DNA of 64,000 nucleotides from an uncultured Acidobacteriota bacterium (lineage in GTDB: Bacteria > Acidobacteriota > Terriglobia > Terriglobales > Acidobacteriaceae), in contig CAILAC010000002.1 in NCBI GenBank assembly GCA_903832055.1, forward strand, positions 1 through 64,000, in the 5' to 3' direction. A program made the translations under genes and the position numbers. The notes beneath the pieces were generated by a model. It ran no database searches and was not told the DNA's origin. It worked only from the letters and a program-made list of their open reading frames with translations. Numbering within the stretch: the stretch's first letter is position 1; every line of letters starts with the position of its first letter. Positions 56,271-64,000 of this stretch are shown here, piece after piece.

Positions 56271-57833
56271 ATGCGCAACTATAAGGTACTCTCGTCTGTC
56301 TGCGTTCTCGGTTGCGCTTTGCTTGGTTCGAACCTTGCTGGCGCGCAATCCAGATCTGAATGGCTCACCAGCAGCGCGGACGCGGCCCGTGACAGCTGGC
56401 AGCGATCCGAATCCAGAATCACACCCAAAAATGCGGCTAAGCTGCAGCTTCTCTGGAAGGCCAAGGTGCCCACCAAGCCGATGGGCATGCTCTCATTCCG
56501 CGAACCTCTGATTGTCCAGGGCGTGAAAATCGCCGACAGCACCCATACTTTGGCTATTCTGGCCGGCGCAGTCAATGACGTTTACGCCATTGACGCCGAA
56601 AACGGGAAAGTTCTCTGGCAGACCAACCTCAAGTGGGCCTCTGATAAGCCACAGGAGCCTGGCGAAGGCAGTGGTTTTATCTGCACCAATGCAATGAGCG
56701 CCACGCCCGTCGTCTCGCCGGCTGATGCGCCGGTAAGGCGGCTGTATCTGCTCTCAAGCGATGGATACCTTCGCACCATTGACCTCTCCACCGGCGTTGA
56801 AAGCGACCAGCCAATCCAGGTTCTTCCCATGCCGTACGGCAAACCCTATGGATTGAATCTGGTCAACAATGTCATCTACACAGTCACCGGACAGGGATGC
56901 GGCGGCGTTCCAAACGCTCTCTACGCCGTCAATCTCCAGAATCGGAAGCTCACCGTCTCCGCGCCGCCCCAGGCTGGCCTGTGGGGCACTGCCGGTCCAG
57001 CCGTCGGTTCAGACGGAACCGTCTATTTCGCCTCAGGAGATGGTGCCTATGATGCAGCCGCAGGCAAGCTCTCCACCAGCGTACTGGGATTTACTTTTGC
57101 CAACGACCAGCTCACGCTCAAGGACTTCTACTCTCCCAGCAACCATGTCTGGCTGACGCGAAGAGACCTCGACATGAATGTGACCCCGGTCGTCTTCCCC
57201 TTCAAAGGGCGGGAATTCATCGTGGCTTCAGGCAAGGAGGGTCGCTACTTCGTCCTCGACAGCAAGTCCATGGGCGGGGCAGACCACATGACTCCGGTCT
57301 TTCGCAGCGAACTCTACTCCAACAAGAACGTGAACTTTCAGACTGAAGGCACCTGGGGCAGCTTGACCAGTTGGGAAGCTAAAGACGGCACGCGATGGGT
57401 CCTCGGACCGACTGGCGGCGAAGCCGCAGTTCCCTTCCCGAAGTCATATGGCCCAACCCCCCACGGCGGCATCATCGCTCTCAAGCTCAACGACAAAAAC
57501 GGCAAGATCGAACTTTCTCCAGCATGGCTTTCCCGCGATATGGTCACGTCAGAGCCGCCAGTCATCGCCAACGGAGTCGTGTTTGTTCTTGCCGCTGGCG
57601 AATACACCGGCCAGGCCAATGACGCAGTCGGTGGCCTCTTCAGCGCTGAAGAACGAATTCAGCATTCAGTCCCGGCAAAGCTGTACGCACTCGATGCCAT
57701 CACCGGCAAGGAGCTGTATTCAAGCGGCGAACAGGTGACATCATTCCTGCATCAGGCCGGGCTCTCGGTCGCCGAAGACAAAGTGATGTTTGGAACCTTT
57801 GACGGAACGATCTATTGCTTCGGTCTCAAGTAA
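56271..57833 (+). CDS. PQQ-like beta-propeller protein 1
   Basis: The protein has 520 aa from the ATG at 56271; the open frame from 56085 runs through the promoter and operator and is not coding. A signal peptide is visible (VLGCALLGSNLAGAQ). The mature part starts with a quinoprotein-like segment (DSWQRSESRITPKNAAKLQLLWKAKV) and continues with PQQ-type blades (VYAIDAENGKVLWQTNL, LYALDAITGKELYSSGEQ). Quinoprotein alcohol dehydrogenases share this fold, but I do not see a convincing vicinal disulfide or catalytic Asp, so enzyme activity is uncertain. It is first of a plus-strand run and has a paralogue directly downstream. Confidence 0.8.
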   Translation: MRNYKVLSSVCVLGCALLGSNLAGAQSRSEWLTSSADAARDSWQRSESRITPKNAAKLQLLWKAKVPTKPMGMLSFREPLIVQGVKIADSTHTLAILAGAVNDVYAIDAENGKVLWQTNLKWASDKPQEPGEGSGFICTNAMSATPVVSPADAPVRRLYLLSSDGYLRTIDLSTGVESDQPIQVLPMPYGKPYGLNLVNNVIYTVTGQGCGGVPNALYAVNLQNRKLTVSAPPQAGLWGTAGPAVGSDGTVYFASGDGAYDAAAGKLSTSVLGFTFANDQLTLKDFYSPSNHVWLTRRDLDMNVTPVVFPFKGREFIVASGKEGRYFVLDSKSMGGADHMTPVFRSELYSNKNVNFQTEGTWGSLTSWEAKDGTRWVLGPTGGEAAVPFPKSYGPTPHGGIIALKLNDKNGKIELSPAWLSRDMVTSEPPVIANGVVFVLAAGEYTGQANDAVGGLFSAEERIQHSVPAKLYALDAITGKELYSSGEQVTSFLHQAGLSVAEDKVMFGTFDGTIYCFGLK

Positions 57834-57907
57834 ACAAAGAGCAACCGCTGGTTCTGCAATCGCCAGGCTTTACAAGATCAGTAAGAAAACCATCGAGGGA
57901 CTTACGC

Positions 57908-59476
57908 GTGAACAAAGGACTGTTAATTGGAGCCGCCGCACTGTTCTGTGTCAATGCTCTGCTCTTTTCTAACCCAACGCTTGCCCAGGATCAGCGAGGC
58001 GACTGGGCCGTGACGGGAGCAGACTCCGGACAGACCGGCTGGCAAAAGGATGAGCAGGGCCTCTCACCAGAGACAGCTTCAAGCTTCACGTATCTCTGGA
58101 AAATCAAGCTCGGCCAACCATCGAAGAATCCAGAGTCATTCAGCGAACCACTGCTTGCGGGCCGGCTCATCAATGCCCAGGGATTCAAGGACTTCGTCTA
58201 CTGGGCCTCTGCCGACACACTCTATGGTGTCGATTCCGCTTTGGGAAACCTGATCTGGAAAAAGCAATACAAGTCAGGACCTGCGTCCTCTGGTTGCGAA
58301 GTCTCCAGCCTCGGCTTCCTGATGGAGCCGCCCGTCGTCATCAACTTCAACGCGCGGCGCAAGCGCGCTCCCGGCACCCCTCGGCCCCCGGATCCGCCTG
58401 CGGCGCTGCCGACAGAGCGCCGCCTGGGCGTGGCTCCCGGAGGCGGCTACTTTGGCTTGAAGGGCATCTATGTGTTGACACCCGACGGCATGCTGCACGA
58501 GCAGGTGATGACTACCGGTGACGACTTCGCTCCCCCGGTCAAGTTCCTTCCGCCAGCCAGCGGCGGCTCCTATGGAATGAACTTCACCAACAAGACCATC
58601 TATACCGCCACCGGCCGCAATTGCAACAGCGTCCCCAACGGCATCTGGGCCATTGATCTTTCAAAGCCGGAATACCCCGTCACCAAATACTCCACGGAAA
58701 AGACCCACACGCTCGCGTTGACAGGACCGATCGTCACACCCGAAGGAACCGCGATTTTTGTCACCAGTCCAGCAACATCCGACCCAAGCCAGCATCCCGG
58801 CAGCGTGGTCGCTACCGACAAAGACCTGAAGATCACGGATTGGTTCACCCCCGCGGATGGTATGGCCAGCGCCACGAGCATTTCCCCGGTCACTTTCCCC
58901 TTCAAAGAAAAGCAACTCGTCGCAGCGCCAGGCAAGGATGGCAGCATCGTTCTGCTTGACGCCTCGTCGCTCGGCGGTGCCGATCACCATTCACCGCTCT
59001 TTGAAACCACACCCATCGCCAAGCCGGGCGCAAAGCACGCCTGGGATGGATTTGCCAGCTGGACAGACAAGGCTGGTACAACCTGGGTCTATGCATCGAT
59101 CTCCACCGAAGTTTCACTCAGCGACGGCAGCGTTAAGATCAGCGGCCCCACCCCGCACGGAGGCGTCGTAGCCTTCAAGGTCGAAGACAACGATGGAAAG
59201 CTCGCTCTTAAACCGGTATGGGTTTCAGCTGACATGGTCAATCCCGCACCGCCGCGCATTGCCAACGGCGTAGTCGTTGCTCTCTCTGGCGGTGATGCCG
59301 CCACCCACGCAACCCTCTATGTGCTCAACTCCGCCACCGGCGCCGAACTCTATTCCAGCAAAAATACTGTTCCCACCTACACCCATCTTTCGGGCGTCGC
59401 CGTGGGTGACAGTCACGCCTTTTTCACCGATCACGAAAATGTGCTCTACGCCTTTGGAATTCCCCTGGAGCACTAG
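57908..59476 (+). CDS. PQQ-like beta-propeller protein 2 (paralogue)
   Basis: The protein has 522 aa from a GTG at 57908 with GAGGGA about seven bases upstream. A signal peptide is evident (LIGAAALFCVNALLFSNPTLAQ). It aligns by eye with the preceding gene over its whole length: RGDWAVTGADSGQTGWQ with SRSEWLTSSADAARDSWQ, TPHGGVVAFKVEDNDGKL with TPHGGIIALKLNDKNGKI, and ADMVNPAPPRIANGVV with RDMVTSEPPVIANGVV. This is a tandem duplication with marked divergence. A Pro/Arg-rich insertion (about residues 140-170) is unique to this copy. Periplasmic; substrate unknown. Confidence 0.8.
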   Translation: MNKGLLIGAAALFCVNALLFSNPTLAQDQRGDWAVTGADSGQTGWQKDEQGLSPETASSFTYLWKIKLGQPSKNPESFSEPLLAGRLINAQGFKDFVYWASADTLYGVDSALGNLIWKKQYKSGPASSGCEVSSLGFLMEPPVVINFNARRKRAPGTPRPPDPPAALPTERRLGVAPGGGYFGLKGIYVLTPDGMLHEQVMTTGDDFAPPVKFLPPASGGSYGMNFTNKTIYTATGRNCNSVPNGIWAIDLSKPEYPVTKYSTEKTHTLALTGPIVTPEGTAIFVTSPATSDPSQHPGSVVATDKDLKITDWFTPADGMASATSISPVTFPFKEKQLVAAPGKDGSIVLLDASSLGGADHHSPLFETTPIAKPGAKHAWDGFASWTDKAGTTWVYASISTEVSLSDGSVKISGPTPHGGVVAFKVEDNDGKLALKPVWVSADMVNPAPPRIANGVVVALSGGDAATHATLYVLNSATGAELYSSKNTVPTYTHLSGVAVGDSHAFFTDHENVLYAFGIPLEH

Positions 59477-59539
59477 AGTTTCGCGCTCCAGGAAATGGCA
59501 TCGCACAGATAAACAGAAATTCGCTCAGGAGAACAAGTT

Positions 59540-60760
59540 ATGGTCAGTCGCGCAGCAGTTCAGGAAGTCATCAACACCGGTGCAGGAGTCCTGCGCCTGG
59601 AGCCGTCGTGGGTACCGCGGTCCTTCATGATTCCCGGGCGCAGGCTCAAGCTCCATCCCGACGATCTCTACGCCTTCGGAGCTAACCGGGGCGGCATCAA
59701 CGAGCGCTGGTTCTCCTCAACCACCAAAGCCTCAAACGGCCCCCTGACGACGCCCGATGAAGGCCTCAGCTACGTGCACACCTCTGGCGGCTCGCGCTTT
59801 CTTCTCAAAGATGCTGTCGAAAACGCCGGTGACCTGCTCCTGGGTGCCGACGTGATGCAGCGCGAAGGCGGATGGAACCTGCTGTGCAAGTTCTTTGATA
59901 ACATGGGTCCGATTCCCCACCACATGCACCAGAGCGATGAGTTCGCCAAGCTTGTCGGTCACAAGGGCAAGCCGGAGGCCTACTACTTCCCTCCGCAGTA
60001 CAACCAGCTCAGCAACAACTTTCCTCACACCTACATGGGTCTTGAGCCCGGCACGACCAAAGACGACATCCGCCGCTGCCTTGAGAACTGGAACCGCGGC
60101 GACAACGGCATCATCTTCCATGCGCGCGCCTACCGCCTCGAACCAGGCAGCGGATGGCAGATCGATCCCGGCATCCTTCACGCGCCAGGCTCGCTCGTCA
60201 CCTACGAACCCCAGGTAAACAGCGATGTCTTCGCCATGTTCCAGTCTGAAGTGGAAGGCCGCATCGTCCCCTGGGATCTGCTCGTCAAAGACGTCCTCCC
60301 CGAATACCACCACGACCTCGACTACCTGATCAGCATGCTCGATTGGGAAGCCAACGTGAATCCCGAGTTCGGCAAATCCAACAAGCGCCACCCTGTCCCC
60401 GTTCGCGCTATCGCAGAGATGGAAGAGGCAGGCTATCGCGAAAACTGGATCACCTACGGCAGCCGCTATTACTCGGCAAAGGAGCTGACCGTACTCCCCG
60501 GCCGCAGCGTCACGATCAAGGATGCAGCTGCATACGGCCTGATCCTCACCCAGGGCTTTGGCACGCTCAATAAGACCGCAGTCTCCACGCCGTCGATGAT
60601 CCGCTTTGGCCAGCTCACCGAAGACGAGCTCTTCGTGACCGCCGCCGCTGCACAGGAAGGTGTCGCCATTCACAACCCCAGCACCACCGATCCTCTCGTC
60701 ATCCTCAAGCACTTCGGTCCCGGCAACCCAGACGCGGAATCCCTGCGTAGAGACCTCTAA
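59540..60760 (+). CDS. Cupin sugar isomerase-like protein (mannose-6-phosphate isomerase-like)
   Basis: The protein has 406 aa starting at an ATG after AGGAGAACAAGTT. It has a cupin metal site arranged as in class I phosphomannose isomerases: [23 protein letters not shown] (compare GKTEMWY of PMI) and [12 protein letters not shown] (compare the AGTVHA motif), followed by a second cupin-like half ([19 protein letters not shown]). No signal peptide is present, so it is cytoplasmic. It begins a tight series with a TIM-barrel isomerase (14-bp gap), a Gfo/Idh/MocA dehydrogenase and a DUF1080 protein, so it probably interconverts a keto-sugar in that pathway. Confidence 0.7.
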   Translation: MVSRAAVQEVINTGAGVLRLEPSWVPRSFMIPGRRLKLHPDDLYAFGANRGGINERWFSSTTKASNGPLTTPDEGLSYVHTSGGSRFLLKDAVENAGDLLLGADVMQREGGWNLLCKFFDNMGPIPHHMHQSDEFAKLVGHKGKPEAYYFPPQYNQLSNNFPHTYMGLEPGTTKDDIRRCLENWNRGDNGIIFHARAYRLEPGSGWQIDPGILHAPGSLVTYEPQVNSDVFAMFQSEVEGRIVPWDLLVKDVLPEYHHDLDYLISMLDWEANVNPEFGKSNKRHPVPVRAIAEMEEAGYRENWITYGSRYYSAKELTVLPGRSVTIKDAAAYGLILTQGFGTLNKTAVSTPSMIRFGQLTEDELFVTAAAAQEGVAIHNPSTTDPLVILKHFGPGNPDAESLRRDL

Positions 60761-60774
60761 AAGGAAGACTCAAA

Positions 60775-61824
60775 ATGAGCATTGCAAAGCACAAACTCCC
60801 TGCCCTGCACAACGCCATGTGGCCGGGCATCGTCGGCAAGGGTTCAGACTCTGAACCCGCCATCGACCTCGACACAATGCTGAGTTTGACAGCGGCGGCC
60901 GAGGTCAATGGAACCAGGTTCGACGGCGTTGACCTGTTTCTTTCCCTGCCCCACACTGACATTGATTCAAGCGATGATGAGCTCAAGCAACTGGCAGACA
61001 AACTCTCCGCGCACCACCTCGTCGCCGGTTCGCTCGTCGCCCCTGTCTGGCCCCCGGTTGGCGGAGGCTCATCTATGGGCTCTGATGAGGAGCGCGCCCG
61101 CTTTCTCACCCAGGTGCGCAAAGCCTGCGCCATCGGCAAGAAACTTCGTGACCTCGGTATTCGCAACTACGGCGTCGTCCGCATCGACTCCGCCGCCGGC
61201 CCGTCTGATTGGGCAGCCAATCCCTCGGAAAACACAAAGCTCATCGCGGCAACCTTTCGCGAAGCCTGCACCATCGCCGAAGGCTATGGCGAACGCCTCG
61301 CTGCCGAAGGAGAAATCTGCTGGGGCGGCATGCACGGCTGGTGCCATATGGTCGATCTGCTCGAGCAGGTTGGCCGCCCGCAGACGCTCGGCTTCCAGGC
61401 CGACATGGCTCACACCATGCTCTACACCCTCGGCTACAACTCGCCCGAGAGCCGCCTGTTGCCAGAGAACTACGACTGGCAGGACCGCTCCGTCTTAAAA
61501 GCCGCGCTAAAGCAAGTCGCCGACGCCTTGCGCCCCTGGACCATCGACTTTCACGTGGCTCAGAACGACGGCACCGTCAAGGGCTCAGGCTCCCACGACA
61601 AAACCGGCCGCCACTGCCCTCCCGACGACCCCAACGGCAAGATGGATATTGTCGAAATCGCGGGCCTCTGGATGCGCAATGCCGATGGCTCCCCAACCCG
61701 CGCTTACTCACATATCTGCTGGGATGGATGCATGTTCCCCAACGCAATGATGACCTCGCCCGAGACCTGGGTCAAGATTCTCGCCACCATGATTCAGGTG
61801 CGAGACGCCCACGGCTGGGATTAA
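60775..61824 (+). CDS. Sugar phosphate isomerase/epimerase-like TIM-barrel protein
   Basis: The protein has 349 aa; the ATG follows AAAGGAAGA. The xylose-isomerase-like barrel has candidate metal ligands in [16 protein letters not shown] (Glu), [14 protein letters not shown] (Asp, His), [12 protein letters not shown] (His) and [10 protein letters not shown] (Asp). The sequence is longer than the 270-300 aa usual in this family, with an extra loop rich in His and Pro ([18 protein letters not shown]). Cytoplasmic. Its position between a PMI-like cupin and a MocA-type dehydrogenase suggests a role in sugar isomerisation or epimerisation; the substrate is unknown. Confidence 0.78.
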   Translation: MSIAKHKLPALHNAMWPGIVGKGSDSEPAIDLDTMLSLTAAAEVNGTRFDGVDLFLSLPHTDIDSSDDELKQLADKLSAHHLVAGSLVAPVWPPVGGGSSMGSDEERARFLTQVRKACAIGKKLRDLGIRNYGVVRIDSAAGPSDWAANPSENTKLIAATFREACTIAEGYGERLAAEGEICWGGMHGWCHMVDLLEQVGRPQTLGFQADMAHTMLYTLGYNSPESRLLPENYDWQDRSVLKAALKQVADALRPWTIDFHVAQNDGTVKGSGSHDKTGRHCPPDDPNGKMDIVEIAGLWMRNADGSPTRAYSHICWDGCMFPNAMMTSPETWVKILATMIQVRDAHGWD

Positions 61825-61842
61825 AAGACGGAGACGCGCACT

Positions 61843-62991
61843 GTGTCCACGAAAAAAGAATTGAACGTCGGTATCGTCGGCTATGGCTTCATGGGCCGCA
61901 CCCACTCCAACGCCTATCTGCAGGCTCCACGCTTTTTTGATCTGCCCTACCGCCCAGTATTGAAAGCTGTGTGCGCTCGCAACGCTGAGCGCGTGAAGGG
62001 CTTCGCAGAAAACTGGGGCTATCAGTCGGTTGAGACAGACTGGCGTGCGCTGGTCGCCCGGCCCGACATCGATCTCATCGATATCGCCAGCCCCAACGAC
62101 ACACATGCCGAGATCGCCATCGCCGCTGCAAAAGCCGGCAAGATGGTCCTCTGCGAAAAGCCGCTCGGCCGCACCGCGCTCGAAGCCAAAGCCATGGTTG
62201 ACGCCGTCGAGGCCGCCAACGTGCCCAACATGGTCTGGTACAACTACCGCCGCGTTCCCGCCGTCGTCATGCTCAAAAAGCTGCTCGACGAAGACCGATT
62301 CGGCCGCATCTTTCACTACCGCTCACAATTCCTTCAGGATTGGACCATCTCACAGGACCTGCCCCAGGGCGGTGAAGGCTTGTGGCGCCTCGATAGCTCA
62401 GTCGCAGGCAGCGGCGTCACCGGCGATCTCCTCGCGCACAACATCGACATGGCCCTGTGGCTCAATGGCCCGATCGTCGAAGTCTCGGCAATGACAGAGA
62501 CGTTCATCAAGGAGCGCAAACACAATCTCACCGGCCACGTAGAGCCGGTCAAAATCGACGACGCCAGCGCCTTCCTCTGCCGGTTTGAAAACGGCTCAAT
62601 GGCGATCTTCGAGGCCACTCGCTACGCCCGGGGACACAAAGCCCTCTTCACGCTTGAAATCAACGGCGAGCGCGCATCGGCCTCATGGGATCTGCACGAC
62701 CTGCATCGCCTCGAATACTTTGACCATCGCGATGAAGGCCAATTGCGCGGGTGGAAAAATATCCACATGACCGATGGTGACCATCCATACATGAAGAACT
62801 GGTGGGTCCCCGGACTCCAAATCGGCTACGAGCACACCTTCATCCATCAGGTCGCCGATTTCATCCTCGGCCTCGACGGCGGCATACCGGCTGCCCCCAC
62901 ATTCCGCGACGGATTGGCTACCGAATACGTCACCGACTCGGTTCTCAAATCGGCAAAGACCAAACAGTGGGAAAAAGTCCCCACCGCCTGA
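61843..62991 (+). CDS. Gfo/Idh/MocA-family oxidoreductase
   Basis: The protein has 382 aa from a GTG at 61843 (GGAG 10 bases upstream). The N-terminal Rossmann fold starts [17 protein letters not shown], a G-x-G-x-x-G nucleotide site, and includes [21 protein letters not shown] and MVLCEKPLG, whose Lys is the catalytic EKP lysine. The C-terminal half has [14 protein letters not shown], containing the conserved His and Asp of the active site. These NAD(P)-dependent enzymes oxidise or reduce sugar or inositol hydroxyls, often at C3. The neighbouring DUF1080 gene fits a 3-keto-glycoside pathway. Confidence 0.88.
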   Translation: MSTKKELNVGIVGYGFMGRTHSNAYLQAPRFFDLPYRPVLKAVCARNAERVKGFAENWGYQSVETDWRALVARPDIDLIDIASPNDTHAEIAIAAAKAGKMVLCEKPLGRTALEAKAMVDAVEAANVPNMVWYNYRRVPAVVMLKKLLDEDRFGRIFHYRSQFLQDWTISQDLPQGGEGLWRLDSSVAGSGVTGDLLAHNIDMALWLNGPIVEVSAMTETFIKERKHNLTGHVEPVKIDDASAFLCRFENGSMAIFEATRYARGHKALFTLEINGERASASWDLHDLHRLEYFDHRDEGQLRGWKNIHMTDGDHPYMKNWWVPGLQIGYEHTFIHQVADFILGLDGGIPAAPTFRDGLATEYVTDSVLKSAKTKQWEKVPTA

Positions 62992-63030
62992 TCGTCATTC
63001 ATAGTGAGTGTCGCTGGAAGGATTAGAACA

Positions 63031-63918
63031 ATGATTTCACGCAAACAGAGCACGGTCATGAACCCGAAAACTCTTACCGCCATTTCCCTGGCCATCATCA
63101 GCCTGACCTGTGCGAACACAGGCATCGCGCAGGCGGCAAAGCCTGCACACAAGAAAGTGCCAGCCTTCCACTTCGTGCAGCCGGAGCCCATCAACTTTGA
63201 CGATCACGACGGCTGGACCCAGATCTTCGACGGCCAGACCCTCAAAAACTGGGATGGCGACACCGACGTGTGGCACGTTGAAGACGGCGCAATCGTCGGC
63301 GAATCCAGCCCCGAGCATCCTTCCGGCACCACCAACATCATCTGGCGCGGCGGCGAGCCCGCAAACTTTGAACTCAAGCTCGAAATGAAGCTTGAAGGCA
63401 ACGGCGCCAATGGCGGCGTGCAATATCGCAGTTTCCACGTCGAGCCAAAATTCGAGCCTCTGCCCGCCGATCTGACGCCCGAGCAACGCGCACAGAGGCA
63501 GCAGCACCAGGACCTCGACAAGAAGCATGCAAAGTGGAATCTATCCGGATATCAGGCCGACTTCGACTATGCCAACCAATACACCGGCCAGCTCTATGAG
63601 CAGAGTTCACCCCGCGGTATCATCGCCTGGCGTGGTCAGGTCGTAGCCACCGAACCAAACAAAAAGCCGGTGCTGCTGGCCCTGCTTGGTACCTCCGACG
63701 AGATGAAAGCCTTCATCAAACCAGACCAGTGGAATCAGGTCGAAATCATCGCCGAGGGCAATCTGCTCACCCACATCATCAACGGCCACATCATGTCTGT
63801 CCTGCTCGATACAGACACCAAATACAGCCAGGCCAAAGGCGTAATCGCTCTTGAAATCGAAGGCCCCGGCAACCTCAAAATCCGGCACCGCAACATCTGG
63901 TTGAAAAAGCTGCCGTGA
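63031..63918 (+). CDS. DUF1080 secreted 3-keto-glycoside hydrolase-like protein
   Basis: The protein has 295 aa from the ATG at 63031 (GGAAGG upstream; 63058 is an alternative). A signal peptide is visible (LTAISLAIISLTCANTGIAQA). The DUF1080 jelly-roll signature is present: DGWTQIFDGQTLKNWDGD, VWHVEDGAIVGES, NFELKLEMKLEG and GGVQYRSF, ending with HIINGHIMSVL and KIRHRNIWLKKL. Members of this family are now known to cleave 3-keto-glycosides (hydrolase or lyase). It is periplasmic or extracellular and follows the MocA-type dehydrogenase by 39 bp, consistent with a pathway in which a glycoside is oxidised at C3 and then split. Confidence 0.88.
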   Translation: MISRKQSTVMNPKTLTAISLAIISLTCANTGIAQAAKPAHKKVPAFHFVQPEPINFDDHDGWTQIFDGQTLKNWDGDTDVWHVEDGAIVGESSPEHPSGTTNIIWRGGEPANFELKLEMKLEGNGANGGVQYRSFHVEPKFEPLPADLTPEQRAQRQQHQDLDKKHAKWNLSGYQADFDYANQYTGQLYEQSSPRGIIAWRGQVVATEPNKKPVLLALLGTSDEMKAFIKPDQWNQVEIIAEGNLLTHIINGHIMSVLLDTDTKYSQAKGVIALEIEGPGNLKIRHRNIWLKKLP

Positions 63919-64000
63919 GCCGCGTCCAGTTCAAAGGCCGTCAAGCCGTTAGCATCGAAAATGAAGCCCTGCGGCTCACAGTCCTCATCGAGGGCGGCCA
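63915..64000 (+). CDS. Start of a probable aldose-epimerase-like gene (cut by window end)
   Basis: A GTG at 63915 overlaps the DUF1080 stop as GTGA, and the frame stays open to the window end: VSRVQFKGRQAVSIENEALR then LTVLIEGG. The pattern IENEALRLTVLIEGG resembles the first strand of aldose 1-epimerase-like or DUF4432 proteins often found beside MocA and DUF1080 genes. Only 28 residues are visible, so the call is tentative. Confidence 0.5.
   Translation, partial: MSRVQFKGRQAVSIENEALRLTVLIEGG

Noticed and set aside
59732-60712. 326-codon minus-strand open frame over the cupin gene
   Set aside because: Antisense of a well-supported cupin with motifs, ribosome site and operon spacing.
1-64000. 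CRISPR arrays, rRNA operons, riboswitches, prophage structural genes
   Set aside because: No regularly spaced identical repeats, rRNA-like sequence, conserved riboswitch core or phage structural genes were recognised; the integrase fragment is the only phage or island relic.

Overview
The window looks like chromosomal DNA of an Acidobacteriota (Terriglobia/Acidobacteriaceae-type) soil bacterium. The reasons are the high GC content, a CadC-like winged-helix/TolB-propeller regulator, DUF2339-DUF3999, many secreted Ig-repeat and PQQ-like propeller proteins, and Gfo/Idh/MocA with DUF1080 sugar genes. This is inference from family content only; no 16S or marker tree is available here. About 28 intact genes, one gene cut by the window end and several gene remnants are supported.

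Left end (1-7.3 kb): the 3' end of a probable tRNA-Ser is followed by a broken P4-type integrase (an old island junction). Next come a membrane-anchored winged-helix/propeller regulator (minus strand) and, divergently, a 1258-aa secreted Gly-rich/MBG-repeat protein. A decayed IS91-family transposase follows.

Sugar cluster (7.3-16.7 kb): aldose 1-epimerase, a striking desaturase-Rieske-NqrF-reductase fusion (MocD+MocE+MocF in one chain), a TIM-barrel isomerase and an MFS sugar porter form one plus-strand operon. A convergent AraC regulator and a secreted 800-aa glycosidase-like protein behind a LacI-type operator follow. I infer a self-sufficient oxygenase acting on a modified (for example O-methylated) sugar or cyclitol. 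This is the best candidate for an undescribed system.

Housekeeping/mixed region (16.8-29.5 kb): SelO, a GNAT acetyltransferase, a phosphofructokinase with PPi-type residues, a membrane-anchored unknown, a thioredoxin-reductase C-terminal fragment, the DUF2339/DUF3999 pair, a small membrane protein, a long-chain acyl-CoA synthetase and an MFS exporter.

Giant-gene region (29.5-48.3 kb, minus strand): a 5555-aa secreted protein built of 7 ASH-like, 24 IPT/TIG-like and 21 SbsA-Ig-like (Big_5) repeats. The last tier shows a nine-domain higher-order repeat with one inserted jelly-roll-like domain. Upstream is a secreted GH5 glycosidase.

Redox and 3-keto-sugar region (48.4-64 kb): a minus-strand set (dihaem peroxidase, cupredoxin-like lipoprotein, YVTN propeller lipoprotein, 1432-aa HEAT/cytochrome c protein) is divergent from a plus-strand set. 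The plus set holds two PQQ-like propellers, a PMI-like cupin, a TIM-barrel isomerase, a Gfo/Idh/MocA dehydrogenase, a DUF1080 3-keto-glycoside hydrolase and the first codons of a probable aldose-epimerase-like gene cut by the window end. Between them lie a clear sigma-70 promoter and an 18-bp perfect palindrome.
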